From Candidatus Fibrimonadaceae bacterium (GTDB lineage: Bacteria > Fibrobacterota > Fibrobacteria > Fibrobacterales > Fibrobacteraceae): a DNA stretch of 36,733 nucleotides. Position 1 is the first letter of the stretch; each line of letters starts with the position of its first letter. The translations under genes and the position numbers were made by a program. Positions 7,235 through 15,435 of the stretch are shown here, in pieces. The stretch lies in NCBI GenBank assembly GCA_031281275.1, contig JAITFP010000063.1, positions 1 through 36,733 on the forward strand, in the 5' to 3' direction. The notes beneath the pieces are model-generated. The model did no database searches. It saw only the letters and a list, made by a program, of their open reading frames with translations, and was not told the origin of the DNA.

Positions 7235-9403
7235 CTAAAATCTGAACAAGCCCGCAAATCTAAGCTGTCCGTCCCTAACTCCATCCAAATTGCTGACATT
7301 TTGAATGCTTGCAATGTCCAACTGCAACATATCGGAGAGCATAACGCCAAGTCCAATGTCCAATTCCTGCCTGCTGCCTATTTTGTCGTGGAGATAGCCT
7401 ATTCGCAGAGCTATTGTGCCGGCATAAACATATTCTGCCCCCAAGCCCAAAACGCCTTCTTGAAAAGTTTTTTTGAATGTATCTATGGCGTTATCGTCTT
7501 TAGCTGCTGTTTCTGGGTAAAACCAAGATTTCCATGAAGAGATATAAAAAGGCTCTGCATCGCCTCTGGAATCTTCGTAAGTAACCATTCTGCTGTAATC
7601 TGCGTTCAAGGTTATGCGATGGTCGGGGAGTTTTATTAAATCGTAAGAAAGCCCAAAACGCCAAGTTAATGGAATGGGCATACTATTGGATTTTTCCACA
7701 TAGTAAACATTGGGACCTATATTTGCCAGCACCGCGCCAAACCTAAACCCATCTAAATTAAACAAATTGCGACCTAAAACGCCAATATCAATGGCATAGC
7801 TCGCAGTGGTTGCATCTGCCTCGTGCAATGCCGCCCCAGAACTCAGAGCAGAATAGAAAAATTTGAAACTTAAACCCAGTCCCCAATTCTTGTTCAGCTT
7901 TGTTCCATAGCTCAAACCAACAACCGTTTCGGAACTGTTAAAAGAACTGCCTTCTTGCTCTGTATTTATTTCATCTGAAACATAAGTTTCACCAAAACTT
8001 ATAAAATTCACGAATAAACCCCAAGTTCCCCAATCTCCGAGCGGAAAAGTGACTCCCGTGTATAAATGATAGAGGTCTGGAACATTTAAAATAGGCAAAA
8101 GTTTTTCGTAAAAAAACGCAACTTGATTTTGCGCCGCGTGGTAGCGTTCAATTCCTGAGGCTGTGCTGAGCCATAAATCGTTGCCAAGAGCAAGCACATT
8201 CCAAACCGTGTTGCTAGCAAGCCCATTTCCCGTATGGTAATGATTCCACTGTCCCTGAGTATCTTCGGCTCTGTTCATTTCAGTTTCGCTTTTGCGACCG
8301 CTTGGGGTTGCATATTCCGGCAAATAGCTCCACACGCCTTTTTCTGTGCCAATCCAGATAGCGCCCTTTTCAGATACCGTTATGCCGTGAACCTCGTTTT
8401 TCTCAAAACGAACTTGTTCCCACCTTCTCAAATTAAAATGCGAAAGCCCTTCTTTGTGCGCTGCCCATATATGTCCAGAACTGTCTATGGCTATTGCCCT
8501 TGGGCTTAAATCTATGATGCCGTCTTCAAGGGCAAATACGCTCCACTTATCTTTATCGCCATCGTTTTGTTTTGGAATTAGCCTTGCTATGCCTGCGCTG
8601 TCAACTCCAACATAAAGTTCTTTGCGAGATTCGTGCCAAGCTATTGAAGTTATTTTTTGAGATGGCAAAACCGTGCCTCTTTGCTCAAAAGCCCCGTTTC
8701 TATAAGCAAAAAGCCCATTATCTGTACCTATCCAAAGGGTTGCGCCTTGGTTTGCAATGGCAGTTATTTTGCGTGTTCCAAATTCCTGGGCAAAATCTTT
8801 GAAACCCTTGCCGTCAAAGCGAAATAATCCCTTGCTTGTGCCTACCCAAAGTTTTTCGGTGCGCATTTCGTAAAGCAAGGCAGTTACTGAGTCTTTAATC
8901 ATCACGGAAAAAGGAATTTTAACCTCAACCAGCAATTCTTCTTCTTTTAATGTTTTTATGCCATTATATGTACGCACCACGCCAGATATGGAATCCAGAG
9001 AAGTTTCCGAGCCTATAAAAGTTCGCACAACATCCCTAAGTTTTGCGTTTCCTTCAAGAGGAATAGCTACATTTTCTCTCCAAACCTGCCCGTCAAAGTG
9101 CAAAATCCCATTCATGGTTCCTGCCCAAACTTCATTGCGAGTTAAAAAACCTCTGCGGTTGCGAGCAGCAAGCGCGGTGAATTTACCTTCTTTTGACAAT
9201 TCCCATTCATTTGCCAAGGGACCAAATGCGAGACCTGCGGGGTTGTAATAAAGCGAGTTGCCATCGTCTCCAAGAGCAACTCCAACTTCTCCCATACCGA
9301 GCTGCCGTGCTCCAACAGGCATATCCAAGGTAATCACAGAAGCAACCCTTGCAAAAGCAAGGGCTGAGAGCAATAAAACCAAGAGGGAAACCATTTTTGC
9401 CAT
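7235..9403 (-). CDS. PorV-like outer-membrane protein with inserted Reg_prop beta-propeller
   Basis: A 722-residue exported protein with a signal peptide ending near AFA. Residues about 25-65 (DMPVGARQLGMGEVGVALGD...LYYNPAGLAFG) match the start of PorV/UPF0164-type outer-membrane barrels. About residues 70-430 are a two-component-regulator-type propeller: repeated blades such as LWVGTSKGLFRFDGKGF, LWIGTDNGLFAYRNG, IWIGTEKGVWSYLPEY and LWLSTASGIERYHA. After about 440 the barrel resumes (VTFPLGDWGTWGLFVNFISFGET, YGTKLNKNWGLGLSFKFFY, GLGAEYVYAGTIALRIGYLHDK) and closes with LRFAGLFRF. The propeller thus appears to interrupt a PorV-like barrel. PorV relatives act with type IX secretion in the FCB group; a link here is inference. 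The ATG at 9403 has no clear ribosome-binding site; ATG 9394 is an alternative. Confidence 0.82.
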   Translation of the reverse strand: MAKMVSLLVLLLSALAFARVASVITLDMPVGARQLGMGEVGVALGDDGNSLYYNPAGLAFGPLANEWELSKEGKFTALAARNRRGFLTRNEVWAGTMNGILHFDGQVWRENVAIPLEGNAKLRDVVRTFIGSETSLDSISGVVRTYNGIKTLKEEELLVEVKIPFSVMIKDSVTALLYEMRTEKLWVGTSKGLFRFDGKGFKDFAQEFGTRKITAIANQGATLWIGTDNGLFAYRNGAFEQRGTVLPSQKITSIAWHESRKELYVGVDSAGIARLIPKQNDGDKDKWSVFALEDGIIDLSPRAIAIDSSGHIWAAHKEGLSHFNLRRWEQVRFEKNEVHGITVSEKGAIWIGTEKGVWSYLPEYATPSGRKSETEMNRAEDTQGQWNHYHTGNGLASNTVWNVLALGNDLWLSTASGIERYHAAQNQVAFFYEKLLPILNVPDLYHLYTGVTFPLGDWGTWGLFVNFISFGETYVSDEINTEQEGSSFNSSETVVGLSYGTKLNKNWGLGLSFKFFYSALSSGAALHEADATTASYAIDIGVLGRNLFNLDGFRFGAVLANIGPNVYYVEKSNSMPIPLTWRFGLSYDLIKLPDHRITLNADYSRMVTYEDSRGDAEPFYISSWKSWFYPETAAKDDNAIDTFKKTFQEGVLGLGAEYVYAGTIALRIGYLHDKIGSRQELDIGLGVMLSDMLQLDIASIQNVSNLDGVRDGQLRFAGLFRF

Positions 9404-9431
9404 TGATGGTTATTAATGTAGAAATTAATCC

Positions 9432-10631
9432 CTACTTGCTATACAAAAGTTCCAGCATTTTTTGTCCGTATCTTTCGCCCAAAGTTTTGTATCCTTCGTA
9501 GGTAAAGTGCAGATTATCGCTAACAGCCGTTAATCCTTGCGAAGAAATTACATAACCCACATTCTCTCCGTTTGGCATTTTACCCATTGCATTTGGAATG
9601 GAACTTATATTGCTGTTATTGTTGCCATAAGCCTGACCAGCAATAAAGGGAATGGAATTCGCCGAAAGCCCCAAGTCTGCGAGGATATTATCGTAAATGG
9701 CTTTTACTTTTTGGCTATAGTTGCCGTTAGCTGCACCAGATTCCCCTTGATGCATTAAAATACCTTTGATAACCCCTACTTTCTGAGCTTCTTTGGCAAG
9801 GTCAACTAAGCGTTTGTAAGGATTGTTGCCGTAATTTGCCGCATAAGCTTTCATCCAGCTTTCTTGTGAACTATAATAACTTTCAGAACCCGTTTTTCCA
9901 AATCCTTCAATGGCAGCTCCGCCCACTGCAACCACAATAATGCCAACATTTATATTTGACGGTGTATTGGCTACTATAGTTCTGCCAAAATAATCAACAG
10001 GGCTTAAGCAGAGGTTATTTCTTACAAGTGGCGGAACCGCAGTGTACCATTTGCCTTGTTCGCGATTTTGGCTACCATTTTTTGCAAGTTTATAATTTCC
10101 AGCCACTGCGGTCATAACCTGAAAACGCGAATCAACATTTTCTTTGTATGAATCTGGGAGTACGTCATTATAGACTACTGAATTACTCTGCGAGCATTGC
10201 CCTTCCATATTTGATTGCCCAAAAGCCAAATAAATATGAAAGTTCTCTTTTTGATATATTTCCACCAAAGAAGAACTGCTCACTGCAACGGAACTGCTGC
10301 TACTACTCTTTACCGAGCTAGAACTAGATACCGCAACAGAGCTACTGCTCCTAACTACAGAGCTACTACTCCTCACCGAGCTAGAACTAGATGCCGCAAC
10401 AGAGCTACTAGACGAAGCAAGTATTTCTGAAGATGAAGATGAAATCTCTTCGGAAGAAGATGAAACCACCTCTTCAGATGAAGACGAAACCGCTTCGGAA
10501 GAAGACGAGGACAAAACCACAACTTCAGATGAAGATGACAAAGGTTCTTCTTCTGTATTATTAGATTTGCTAGAACAAGCAAAAACTAAAAGAGAACTAA
10601 AAATAGCGGAAAAAACCAAATAACGCTTCAT
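9432..10631 (-). CDS. Ser-linker lipoprotein, SASA/CE6-type carbohydrate esterase (copy A)
   Basis: A 399-residue predicted lipoprotein: lipobox LLVFAC, then a linker of about 90 residues of SSSS blocks separated by EE(V/I), VR, VK and AV. The catalytic region from about 130 is a sialate O-acetylesterase/acetylxylan-esterase-like SGNH domain (PF03629, CE6 type): AFGQSNMEGQ (nucleophile Ser), VGGAAIEGFGK, ILMHQGESGAANG, and DNLHFTYEGYKTLGERYG with the catalytic Asp-His. It probably deacetylates plant or host polysaccharides, tethered to the cell surface. It is a tandem paralog of 10679-11896, with matching linker style, catalytic blocks and LELLYSK end. The upstream region, from TTTCTATATTAATT to the ribosome-binding site AGGAGGG, is also duplicated, so each copy has its own promoter. 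Confidence 0.88.
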   Translation of the reverse strand: MKRYLVFSAIFSSLLVFACSSKSNNTEEEPLSSSSEVVVLSSSSSEAVSSSSEEVVSSSSEEISSSSSEILASSSSSVAASSSSSVRSSSSVVRSSSSVAVSSSSSVKSSSSSSVAVSSSSLVEIYQKENFHIYLAFGQSNMEGQCSQSNSVVYNDVLPDSYKENVDSRFQVMTAVAGNYKLAKNGSQNREQGKWYTAVPPLVRNNLCLSPVDYFGRTIVANTPSNINVGIIVVAVGGAAIEGFGKTGSESYYSSQESWMKAYAANYGNNPYKRLVDLAKEAQKVGVIKGILMHQGESGAANGNYSQKVKAIYDNILADLGLSANSIPFIAGQAYGNNNSNISSIPNAMGKMPNGENVGYVISSQGLTAVSDNLHFTYEGYKTLGERYGQKMLELLYSK

Positions 10632-10658
10632 AAACCCTCCTCTTGATATCTAGCAATT

Positions 10659-10668
10659 AATATAGAAA
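10659..10668 (-). promoter_or_regulatory. TTTTCTATATT promoter box of esterase copy A
   Basis: TATATT at 10659-10664 (minus strand) in the context TTTTCTATATTAATT, 27 nt before the ATG at 10631, with an AGGAGGG ribosome-binding site between. The whole leader is repeated nearly verbatim before copy B (TATATT at 11924-11929). Confidence 0.5.
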
Positions 10669-10678
10669 ATTTCAAAAA

Positions 10679-11896
10679 TTACTTACTATACAAAAGCTCC
10701 AACATTTTTTCACCATACCGCGTGCCTAACTTTTCGTAGCCATCATAGCTGAAATGTATATTATCTCCCATATCTCCACAACCATTTGATGGAATTACAT
10801 ACGCGACTGGTGCGCCGTTTGGCAGCTTGGCGTTCATTGTGTTTGTGAGACCTCTTATGAGGGTGGCATTGTTCTGATTTGGATTGGAGGCAGTTATTAC
10901 GGGTTCGCCAGCCAAGAATGGCACTGAATTGGCAGGAAGTCCCAAATCACTTAGCAAATTATCGTAAATGCCTTTTACCTTTTGCGCCCAGTTGCCGCTT
11001 GCCGCGCCAGACTCGCCTTGGTGCATTATTATGCCCTTGATGACCCCAACTTTTTGCGCTTCTTTAGCTAACGTTATAAGGCGGTTGTATGGATTGTTGT
11101 CGTATATGGCGGCAATTTGTTTTATAGCTTGTGCATAAGTCCCAGAGAGTGAATTAAAATAACTATTTGCGCCACTGCCTTTTTCCAAACCTTCTATTGC
11201 GGTTCCAGCAACGGCAACAGCTATAATGCCTATTTTTATGTTGGTATCTGGTATTCCAGCAACCAAAGTTCTGCCAAAATAATCGGCTGGGCTTATTCCA
11301 AGATTATTTCTCAATAGCGGAGGCACAGCCGTGTACCATTCTCCCTGTTTTCTGCTTTCGGTTCCGCTGCTAAGTTTATAGCTTCCAGCTACCGCCGTCA
11401 TAACCCTAAAACGCTTATCCACATTTTGCTTATATTTCACAGCCAAATCACTGCCCATATTTGGATTTTGCCCTTCCATATTTGATTGCCCAAAAGCCAA
11501 ATAAATATGAAAGTTCTCTTTTGGGTCTGTTGCTACCACAGAAGAACTGCTTACTTGAACGGAACTGCTACTGCTCTTTGCCGAGCTGGAACTGCTTGCC
11601 ACAACAGCAGAACTGCTGCTCTTTGCCGAGCTGGAACTGGAAGCTTCAACAGAACTGCTGGACAAAACAAATACTTCAGATGAGGATGAAATCTCCTCTG
11701 ATGAGGATGAAATTTCCTCTGACGAAGACGAAATCTCTTCTGACGAGGATGAAACCTCCTCTGATGAAGATGAAACTTCCGAAGAGGATAAAAACTCAGA
11801 AGATGACGAAGGTTCTTCTACTTGATTGTCTTTGCTGGAACAGGCAAAAATGAAAAGAGAACCTAAAATAGCGGAAAAACCTAGAAACAACTTCAT
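10679..11896 (-). CDS. Ser-linker lipoprotein, SASA/CE6-type carbohydrate esterase (copy B)
   Basis: A 405-residue paralog of the downstream esterase. Lipobox LFIFAC; then a linker whose first half repeats SSSSEE(I/V) as a heptad and whose second half alternates SSSS with AK, AVVA and VQV. The SGNH/SASA catalytic domain shows AFGQSNMEGQ, VAGTAIEGLEKG, IIMHQGESGAASG and DNIHFSYDGYEKLGTRYG. Compared with copy A it has a longer segment (SLSGTYAQAIKQIAAIYD) before NPYNRL, and differs in PNQNNATLIRGLTN, so specificity may have diverged. Predicted cell-surface deacetylase of acetylated polysaccharides. The end of this gene lies 47 bp before copy A, whose promoter sits in that gap. Confidence 0.88.
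   Translation of the reverse strand: MKLFLGFSAILGSLFIFACSSKDNQVEEPSSSSEFLSSSEVSSSSEEVSSSSEEISSSSEEISSSSEEISSSSEVFVLSSSSVEASSSSSAKSSSSAVVASSSSSAKSSSSSVQVSSSSVVATDPKENFHIYLAFGQSNMEGQNPNMGSDLAVKYKQNVDKRFRVMTAVAGSYKLSSGTESRKQGEWYTAVPPLLRNNLGISPADYFGRTLVAGIPDTNIKIGIIAVAVAGTAIEGLEKGSGANSYFNSLSGTYAQAIKQIAAIYDNNPYNRLITLAKEAQKVGVIKGIIMHQGESGAASGNWAQKVKGIYDNLLSDLGLPANSVPFLAGEPVITASNPNQNNATLIRGLTNTMNAKLPNGAPVAYVIPSNGCGDMGDNIHFSYDGYEKLGTRYGEKMLELLYSK
11677..11781 (-). repeat. Five tandem 21-bp units coding the SSSSEE(I/V) heptad
   Basis: Five consecutive 21-bp units inside the linker of esterase copy B, each differing from the next at a few, mostly synonymous, positions (GAT/GAC, GAG/GAA, ATC/ATT/ACC). 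The array encodes acidic Ser-rich heptads. Replication slippage could change linker length in whole heptads without breaking the frame. Confidence 0.75.
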
Positions 11897-11923
11897 AAAC
11901 CCTCTTATTGGTATCTAGTAATT

Positions 11924-11935
11924 AATATAGAAAAT
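11924..11935 (-). promoter_or_regulatory. TTTTCTATATT promoter box of esterase copy B
   Basis: TATATT at 11924-11929 on the minus strand, 27 nt before the ATG at 11896. The following leader (AATTACTAGATACC... to GAGGG) is a near copy of the leader of esterase A, showing that the duplication included the promoter. Confidence 0.5.
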
Positions 11936-11936
11936 T

Positions 11937-12953
11937 TTATTTTAGCATATTCCTAAAATAATTTTGAATAGGATTATCAATAAATCTATGTATTATTATG
12001 CTAAAAAATATTATTACAATAAAGGTAATTATGATTTTGATTAACTCAATAACAAGAATATCGTTTATATCTATTATTTTGTTAAAATTTTTGCCTAAGA
12101 AGTTAATAATAAGAAAATGTATCAAATACATTGTGTAACTCGCTTCACCGAGTTTTACTCCAAACTGTATAATTTTTGTATTCTTTATATTTTCTTCCAA
12201 AAACAATATTGAAGCAACCAATATCAAAGCTGGAATTCCGCGAAATAAGTATTCGCTATGAGAAGCAAAATTATTAAATATCAAAGCTCCATAGCTGATT
12301 ATTGCCAGAGCAGGCAAGATAATAATTTTTGCAGTTTTATTGAATTGAATTTTACTTGTATTCACATATTTATAAAAATGATATAAACCAATGCCATAAA
12401 TAAACTCTAAAGACATAGTCTCTTTATAATAAGCCATAATATAATTTTCTGGATTTAGCCAATTCAGCCCAATTATTATCAAAGCAAGAATTAACGAACA
12501 AATTATTGTTATATATTTCTTCGCAAATATTATGCAAAAAGTTACTATTACATAAAAAAATATTTCATAATTTAATGTCCATCCTTGCGAAATAATTGGA
12601 GACCCACTATTCCCAGATTCGGACGGTACAAAAAATATTGATCTGATAAAATCCGAAACGCTTATTGTTCTGCTTATAAAATTTAGAGAGTCTATAGCGG
12701 CTAATGTTATTACAATCGTCACAAGAAAGTATAATGGCACTATCCTGATAATTCGTTTTATAAAAAAATATTCTGTGTTTTTTGAAACCATATATGCTAT
12801 AATAAAGCCACTTATAATGAAAAATATATCAACGCCAAAATGCCCAAAATTTGGCAAATTATAACATTCGTAAGTACAATGAGCATATACAACACTTAAT
12901 GCAGCAACAGCTCTAAGCAACTGTATGCTTGTTAAAGTTGCCGATTTTTTCAT
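11937..12953 (-). CDS. Acyltransferase-3 (OafA/YrhL-like) integral membrane protein
   Basis: A 338-residue multi-pass inner-membrane acyltransferase of the Acyl_transf_3 family, which O-acylates surface polysaccharides or lipids. Typical blocks: TSIQLLRAVAALSVVYAHC with the family's essential His, FGHFGVDIFFIISGFIIAY, FFIKRIIRIVPLYFLVT (R/K-R-x-x-R-I-x-P), and GWTLNYEIFFYV. About ten hydrophobic segments run to the end. The ATG at 12953 was chosen because a GAGG ribosome-binding site precedes it; the TTG 21 bp upstream is less likely. The gene is richer in A/T than most neighbours and may be acquired. It is divergent from rmlB, suggesting a shared role in O-antigen or exopolysaccharide assembly; TATAAT at 12985-12990 is a candidate -10. 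Confidence 0.87.
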   Translation of the reverse strand: MKKSATLTSIQLLRAVAALSVVYAHCTYECYNLPNFGHFGVDIFFIISGFIIAYMVSKNTEYFFIKRIIRIVPLYFLVTIVITLAAIDSLNFISRTISVSDFIRSIFFVPSESGNSGSPIISQGWTLNYEIFFYVIVTFCIIFAKKYITIICSLILALIIIGLNWLNPENYIMAYYKETMSLEFIYGIGLYHFYKYVNTSKIQFNKTAKIIILPALAIISYGALIFNNFASHSEYLFRGIPALILVASILFLEENIKNTKIIQFGVKLGEASYTMYLIHFLIINFLGKNFNKIIDINDILVIELIKIIITFIVIIFFSIIIHRFIDNPIQNYFRNMLK

Positions 12954-12984
12954 AATAACCTCAAATACTTCCAATATATAATAA

Positions 12985-13008
12985 ATTATATTTAGAAAAT
13001 TCTACTTT
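12985..13008. promoter_or_regulatory. Divergent promoter region, acyltransferase (-) and rmlB (+)
   Basis: Minus strand: TATAAT at 12985-12990, 31 nt before ATG 12953. Plus strand: ATTCTACTTT with TACTTT at 13003-13008, 6 nt before the rmlB ATG, which would make that mRNA leaderless; no ribosome-binding site precedes rmlB. Confidence 0.4.
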
Positions 13009-13014
13009 ACCCTT

Positions 13015-13989
13015 ATGAATATTCTAGCAACTGGTTGCTGCGGGTTTATAGGGACAAATTTTGTGCGATTCGTTTTGAGGGAGAGACCAAATTGGAACAT
13101 AGTTAATTTGGATGCCTTAACTTATGCCGGCAATAAAGAAAATTTGAGAGATGAGGAAAAAAATCCGCATTACAAATTTTTCAAAGGAGATATAACAAAC
13201 GAACAGGATATTTTCGCAGCTGGCGATTTGCTGCCAGCAGGCAAGCCAGATGCAATTGTGCATTTTGCGGCAGAATCGCACGTTGACAATTCCATAAAAA
13301 ACCCAGGCGTGTTTGTTCGCACAAATGTGGAAGGAACATTAAATTTGCTGAAATATGCAAAAGAAAAAGGCATAAGGCATTTGCAGGTTAGCACAGACGA
13401 GGTTTATGGAACGCTCGGAAGCACTGGCTATTTCATCGAAGACACTCCCCTTGCCGCCAACAGCCCATACAGTGCCTCAAAAGCAGGGGCTGACCTTCTA
13501 GTGCGAGCTTGGCACGAAACCTACAAGCTAGATACCGTTATCACCCGTTGCTCAAATAACTACGGACCATACCAATTCCCAGAAAAACTTATACCCCTTG
13601 CGGTGACAAACTTAATGCAGGGCAAAAAAATTCCCGTTTATGGCAAAGGCTTGAACATCCGCGACTGGCTTCACGTAGAAGACCACTGCAGCGGAATTTT
13701 GCTAGCTCTTGAAAAGGGAGAATCTGGCAAGATATATAATATTGGCGGGAGCAATGAATGGAAAAACATAGATATTGCAAAAGAACTGGTTAAAATAATG
13801 GGAAAAGACGAAACCCAAATTGAATTTGTGACCGACAGGCTTGGTCACGACTTGCGCTACGCCATAGATGCCACGCGCATTCGCAAAGAGCTTGGCTGGG
13901 AACCAAGATACACTTTCAGTACGGGTCTGCCCGAAACAGTTAAGTGGTATGTGGAAAACGAAGCCTGGTGGAAACCGCTTAAAGCCTAG
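13015..13989 (+). CDS. rmlB: dTDP-glucose 4,6-dehydratase
   Basis: A 324-residue extended short-chain dehydrogenase of the RmlB/RfbB family. It converts dTDP-glucose to dTDP-4-keto-6-deoxyglucose, an early step toward dTDP-L-rhamnose and other deoxysugars of surface polysaccharides. Visible features: the NAD-binding GCCGFIG near the N-terminus, LDALTYAGNKENL, HFAAESHVDNSI, STDEVYGTLG, the catalytic SPYSASKAGAD (Tyr-x3-Lys), SNNYGPYQFPEKLIPL and the substrate-loop WLHVEDHCSGI. Length is near the family norm (about 330-360). The other rml genes are not in the window. The start codon lacks a Shine-Dalgarno sequence and lies 6 nt after a TTCTACTTT box. Confidence 0.92.
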   Translation: MNILATGCCGFIGTNFVRFVLRERPNWNIVNLDALTYAGNKENLRDEEKNPHYKFFKGDITNEQDIFAAGDLLPAGKPDAIVHFAAESHVDNSIKNPGVFVRTNVEGTLNLLKYAKEKGIRHLQVSTDEVYGTLGSTGYFIEDTPLAANSPYSASKAGADLLVRAWHETYKLDTVITRCSNNYGPYQFPEKLIPLAVTNLMQGKKIPVYGKGLNIRDWLHVEDHCSGILLALEKGESGKIYNIGGSNEWKNIDIAKELVKIMGKDETQIEFVTDRLGHDLRYAIDATRIRKELGWEPRYTFSTGLPETVKWYVENEAWWKPLKA

Positions 13990-13998
13990 CCTTTTTAA

Positions 13999-14532
13999 TT
14001 ACTCACCCGTTGAACTTTGGCAGTCTTCTTCTTTAGCCTTTGCCTTGTGTTCTGGGGTTATGGTGTAAACATATTCCACGCCATCCCAAAAATCAGCCCA
14101 ATTATCTATTTTCTTTCCCCTCTTGTATGAATCCCAAGAACGCATATCAATTCCATCATTTTTTATTGGACCGTCAAAAATTAAACACTTTTGCGGATAT
14201 TCTAAAAAATGCAGTTCCATTCTAATTGGGTTATCGCAGTCTGCATACGAAACGAAACCACAATTTATAGTTGCAGGAACACTCAAAGGAACACTCCAGC
14301 CTTCCTCCATATAATGCAAAGTATCACCATCGTCAATAAATTTTTCATATCTATCATCTATTCCAGTCCAATCCAGTGTGTAATCTCCCCAAATTGAGAT
14401 TATTTTAACTGTTTCTCCACTTTTATTTGCGTATGCGGGAAGTTTTTCTTCCGAATATGTGCAATCTTCGCAAGCACAACTTACAATACCAGCTAAAACA
14501 CAAACAAGCAAAATGATTTTTAGCTTCTTCAT
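13999..14532 (-). CDS. Small lipoprotein of unknown function
   Basis: A 177-residue predicted lipoprotein. The ATG at 14532 is preferred over the one at 14556 because it begins a clean signal peptide (MKKLKIILLVCVLAGIVSC, lipobox GIVSC) with GGTGGG just upstream. The mature part starts with a short Cys cluster (CACEDC), then a beta-rich region (GETVKIISIWGDYTLDWTGI, VPATINCGFVSYADCDNPIRMELHF) and ends KAKAKEEDCQSSTGE. No domain recognised. It is divergent from another lipoprotein gene and convergent with rmlB. Confidence 0.72.
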   Translation of the reverse strand: MKKLKIILLVCVLAGIVSCACEDCTYSEEKLPAYANKSGETVKIISIWGDYTLDWTGIDDRYEKFIDDGDTLHYMEEGWSVPLSVPATINCGFVSYADCDNPIRMELHFLEYPQKCLIFDGPIKNDGIDMRSWDSYKRGKKIDNWADFWDGVEYVYTITPEHKAKAKEEDCQSSTGE

Positions 14533-14569
14533 AAGGCATAACCCACCATATTTCAAAGATAGAAAATTC

Positions 14570-14575
14570 TATATT
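14570..14575 (+). promoter_or_regulatory. TATATT promoter box before lipoprotein 14612
   Basis: AATTCTATATTATT, with TATATT 36 nt before the ATG at 14612. The 12-mer TAGAAAATTCTA (14560-14571) that contains its start also occurs at 12993-13004 in the acyltransferase/rmlB divergent region; each reads as a TTCTA-type box on either strand. Confidence 0.4.
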
Positions 14576-14611
14576 ATTATACATATATGATTTAATCATA
14601 GGCTACCTAAA

Positions 14612-15421
14612 ATGAATAAATTATGGTTCTTGTGCTTGCTACTCTCAATTGGATGTGGAGCGGAATGGGGTGGCGGACGGGTTGGCAAAGTTTCCTGTTC
14701 TTTTGACGAATTTCTGCCTAATGTGGGCAGGGCAGTTAAAATGGCAACCGGAAATAATGGGAAAGAACTTTATATTTTGGATGATTTTTCTTATGTGTAT
14801 TACTATAAACGCGATAATTTATATGAGTGTGCTTTTAATTTGGAAAATACATATAGGTTTAATGGGTTTCCAAAAGATGTTATTTTTGCAAACAATGGCT
14901 TTTATGTTCAAGATGGAGCCGTTTTAAAAAACAAAGAAGATAAAGAACAATGCTATGCCAAAAACGGAATTTTTGCAGTTAGTGGAACTGATCTTGCCGT
15001 TGGAGATAGATCGGGGCTGGAAATTTGGAACATATCCAATTGCTCTAAAAAAGGCAGCATATCTTCTCAAAACGTTTTGGCTTTGGCTGCTACCAATAGC
15101 GAATATTATGTTGCAGAACCTCAAAATCTCGCTATGTATTCAAAAAATGGGGGGCTAGTTCACTTAGAACCGATGTCTTCTATTCCAAACAACGAAAAAA
15201 ACTTCTGCTCCGTGGATAGAATAGCCGCAAATAATTACGGAGTTTATCTTTTAGACAAAAAATGCAAAAAAATAGGCGTTTTTGACAATCAAGCAGTTTG
15301 GCGAAAAACTATAAGCCTAGATTCCCTCGGCATAAGAAGCCCTTTGGATATAAGTGCAGGCGAATATTCTTATATTTTCATTATGCACTCAAATGGGGTG
15401 GAAAGGGTGAATGTGTTTTGA
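14612..15421 (+). CDS. Lipoprotein with propeller-like repeats, unknown function
   Basis: A 269-residue predicted lipoprotein: MNKLWFLCLLLSIGC gives lipobox LSIGC. The mature part is a series of short beta-rich units with a hydrophobic-then-aromatic rhythm (KELYILDDFSYVYYYK, NGFYVQDGAVLK, TDLAVGDRSGLEIW, EYYVAEPQNLAMYS, YGVYLLDKKCKKIGVFD, YSYIFIMHSNGVERV). This looks like NHL- or WD-type beta-propeller blades of about 40 residues. Several Cys residues may form disulfides. A TTCTATATT box lies 36 nt upstream. The stop is 14 bp from the convergent restriction-specificity gene. Surface location is likely; the role is unknown. Confidence 0.72.
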   Translation: MNKLWFLCLLLSIGCGAEWGGGRVGKVSCSFDEFLPNVGRAVKMATGNNGKELYILDDFSYVYYYKRDNLYECAFNLENTYRFNGFPKDVIFANNGFYVQDGAVLKNKEDKEQCYAKNGIFAVSGTDLAVGDRSGLEIWNISNCSKKGSISSQNVLALAATNSEYYVAEPQNLAMYSKNGGLVHLEPMSSIPNNEKNFCSVDRIAANNYGVYLLDKKCKKIGVFDNQAVWRKTISLDSLGIRSPLDISAGEYSYIFIMHSNGVERVNVF

Positions 15422-15435
15422 GTATCAATAATGTT

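Noticed and set aside
11677-11781. Regular short repeats that might suggest a CRISPR array
   Set aside because: Units are contiguous without spacers, stay in frame and code the SSSSEE(I/V) linker of a lipoprotein.
12993-14571. TAGAAAATTCTA inverted repeat (12993-13004 and 14560-14571) as an operator for a regulator
   Set aside because: It lies in divergent regions and is better explained as TTCTA promoter boxes read on either strand.
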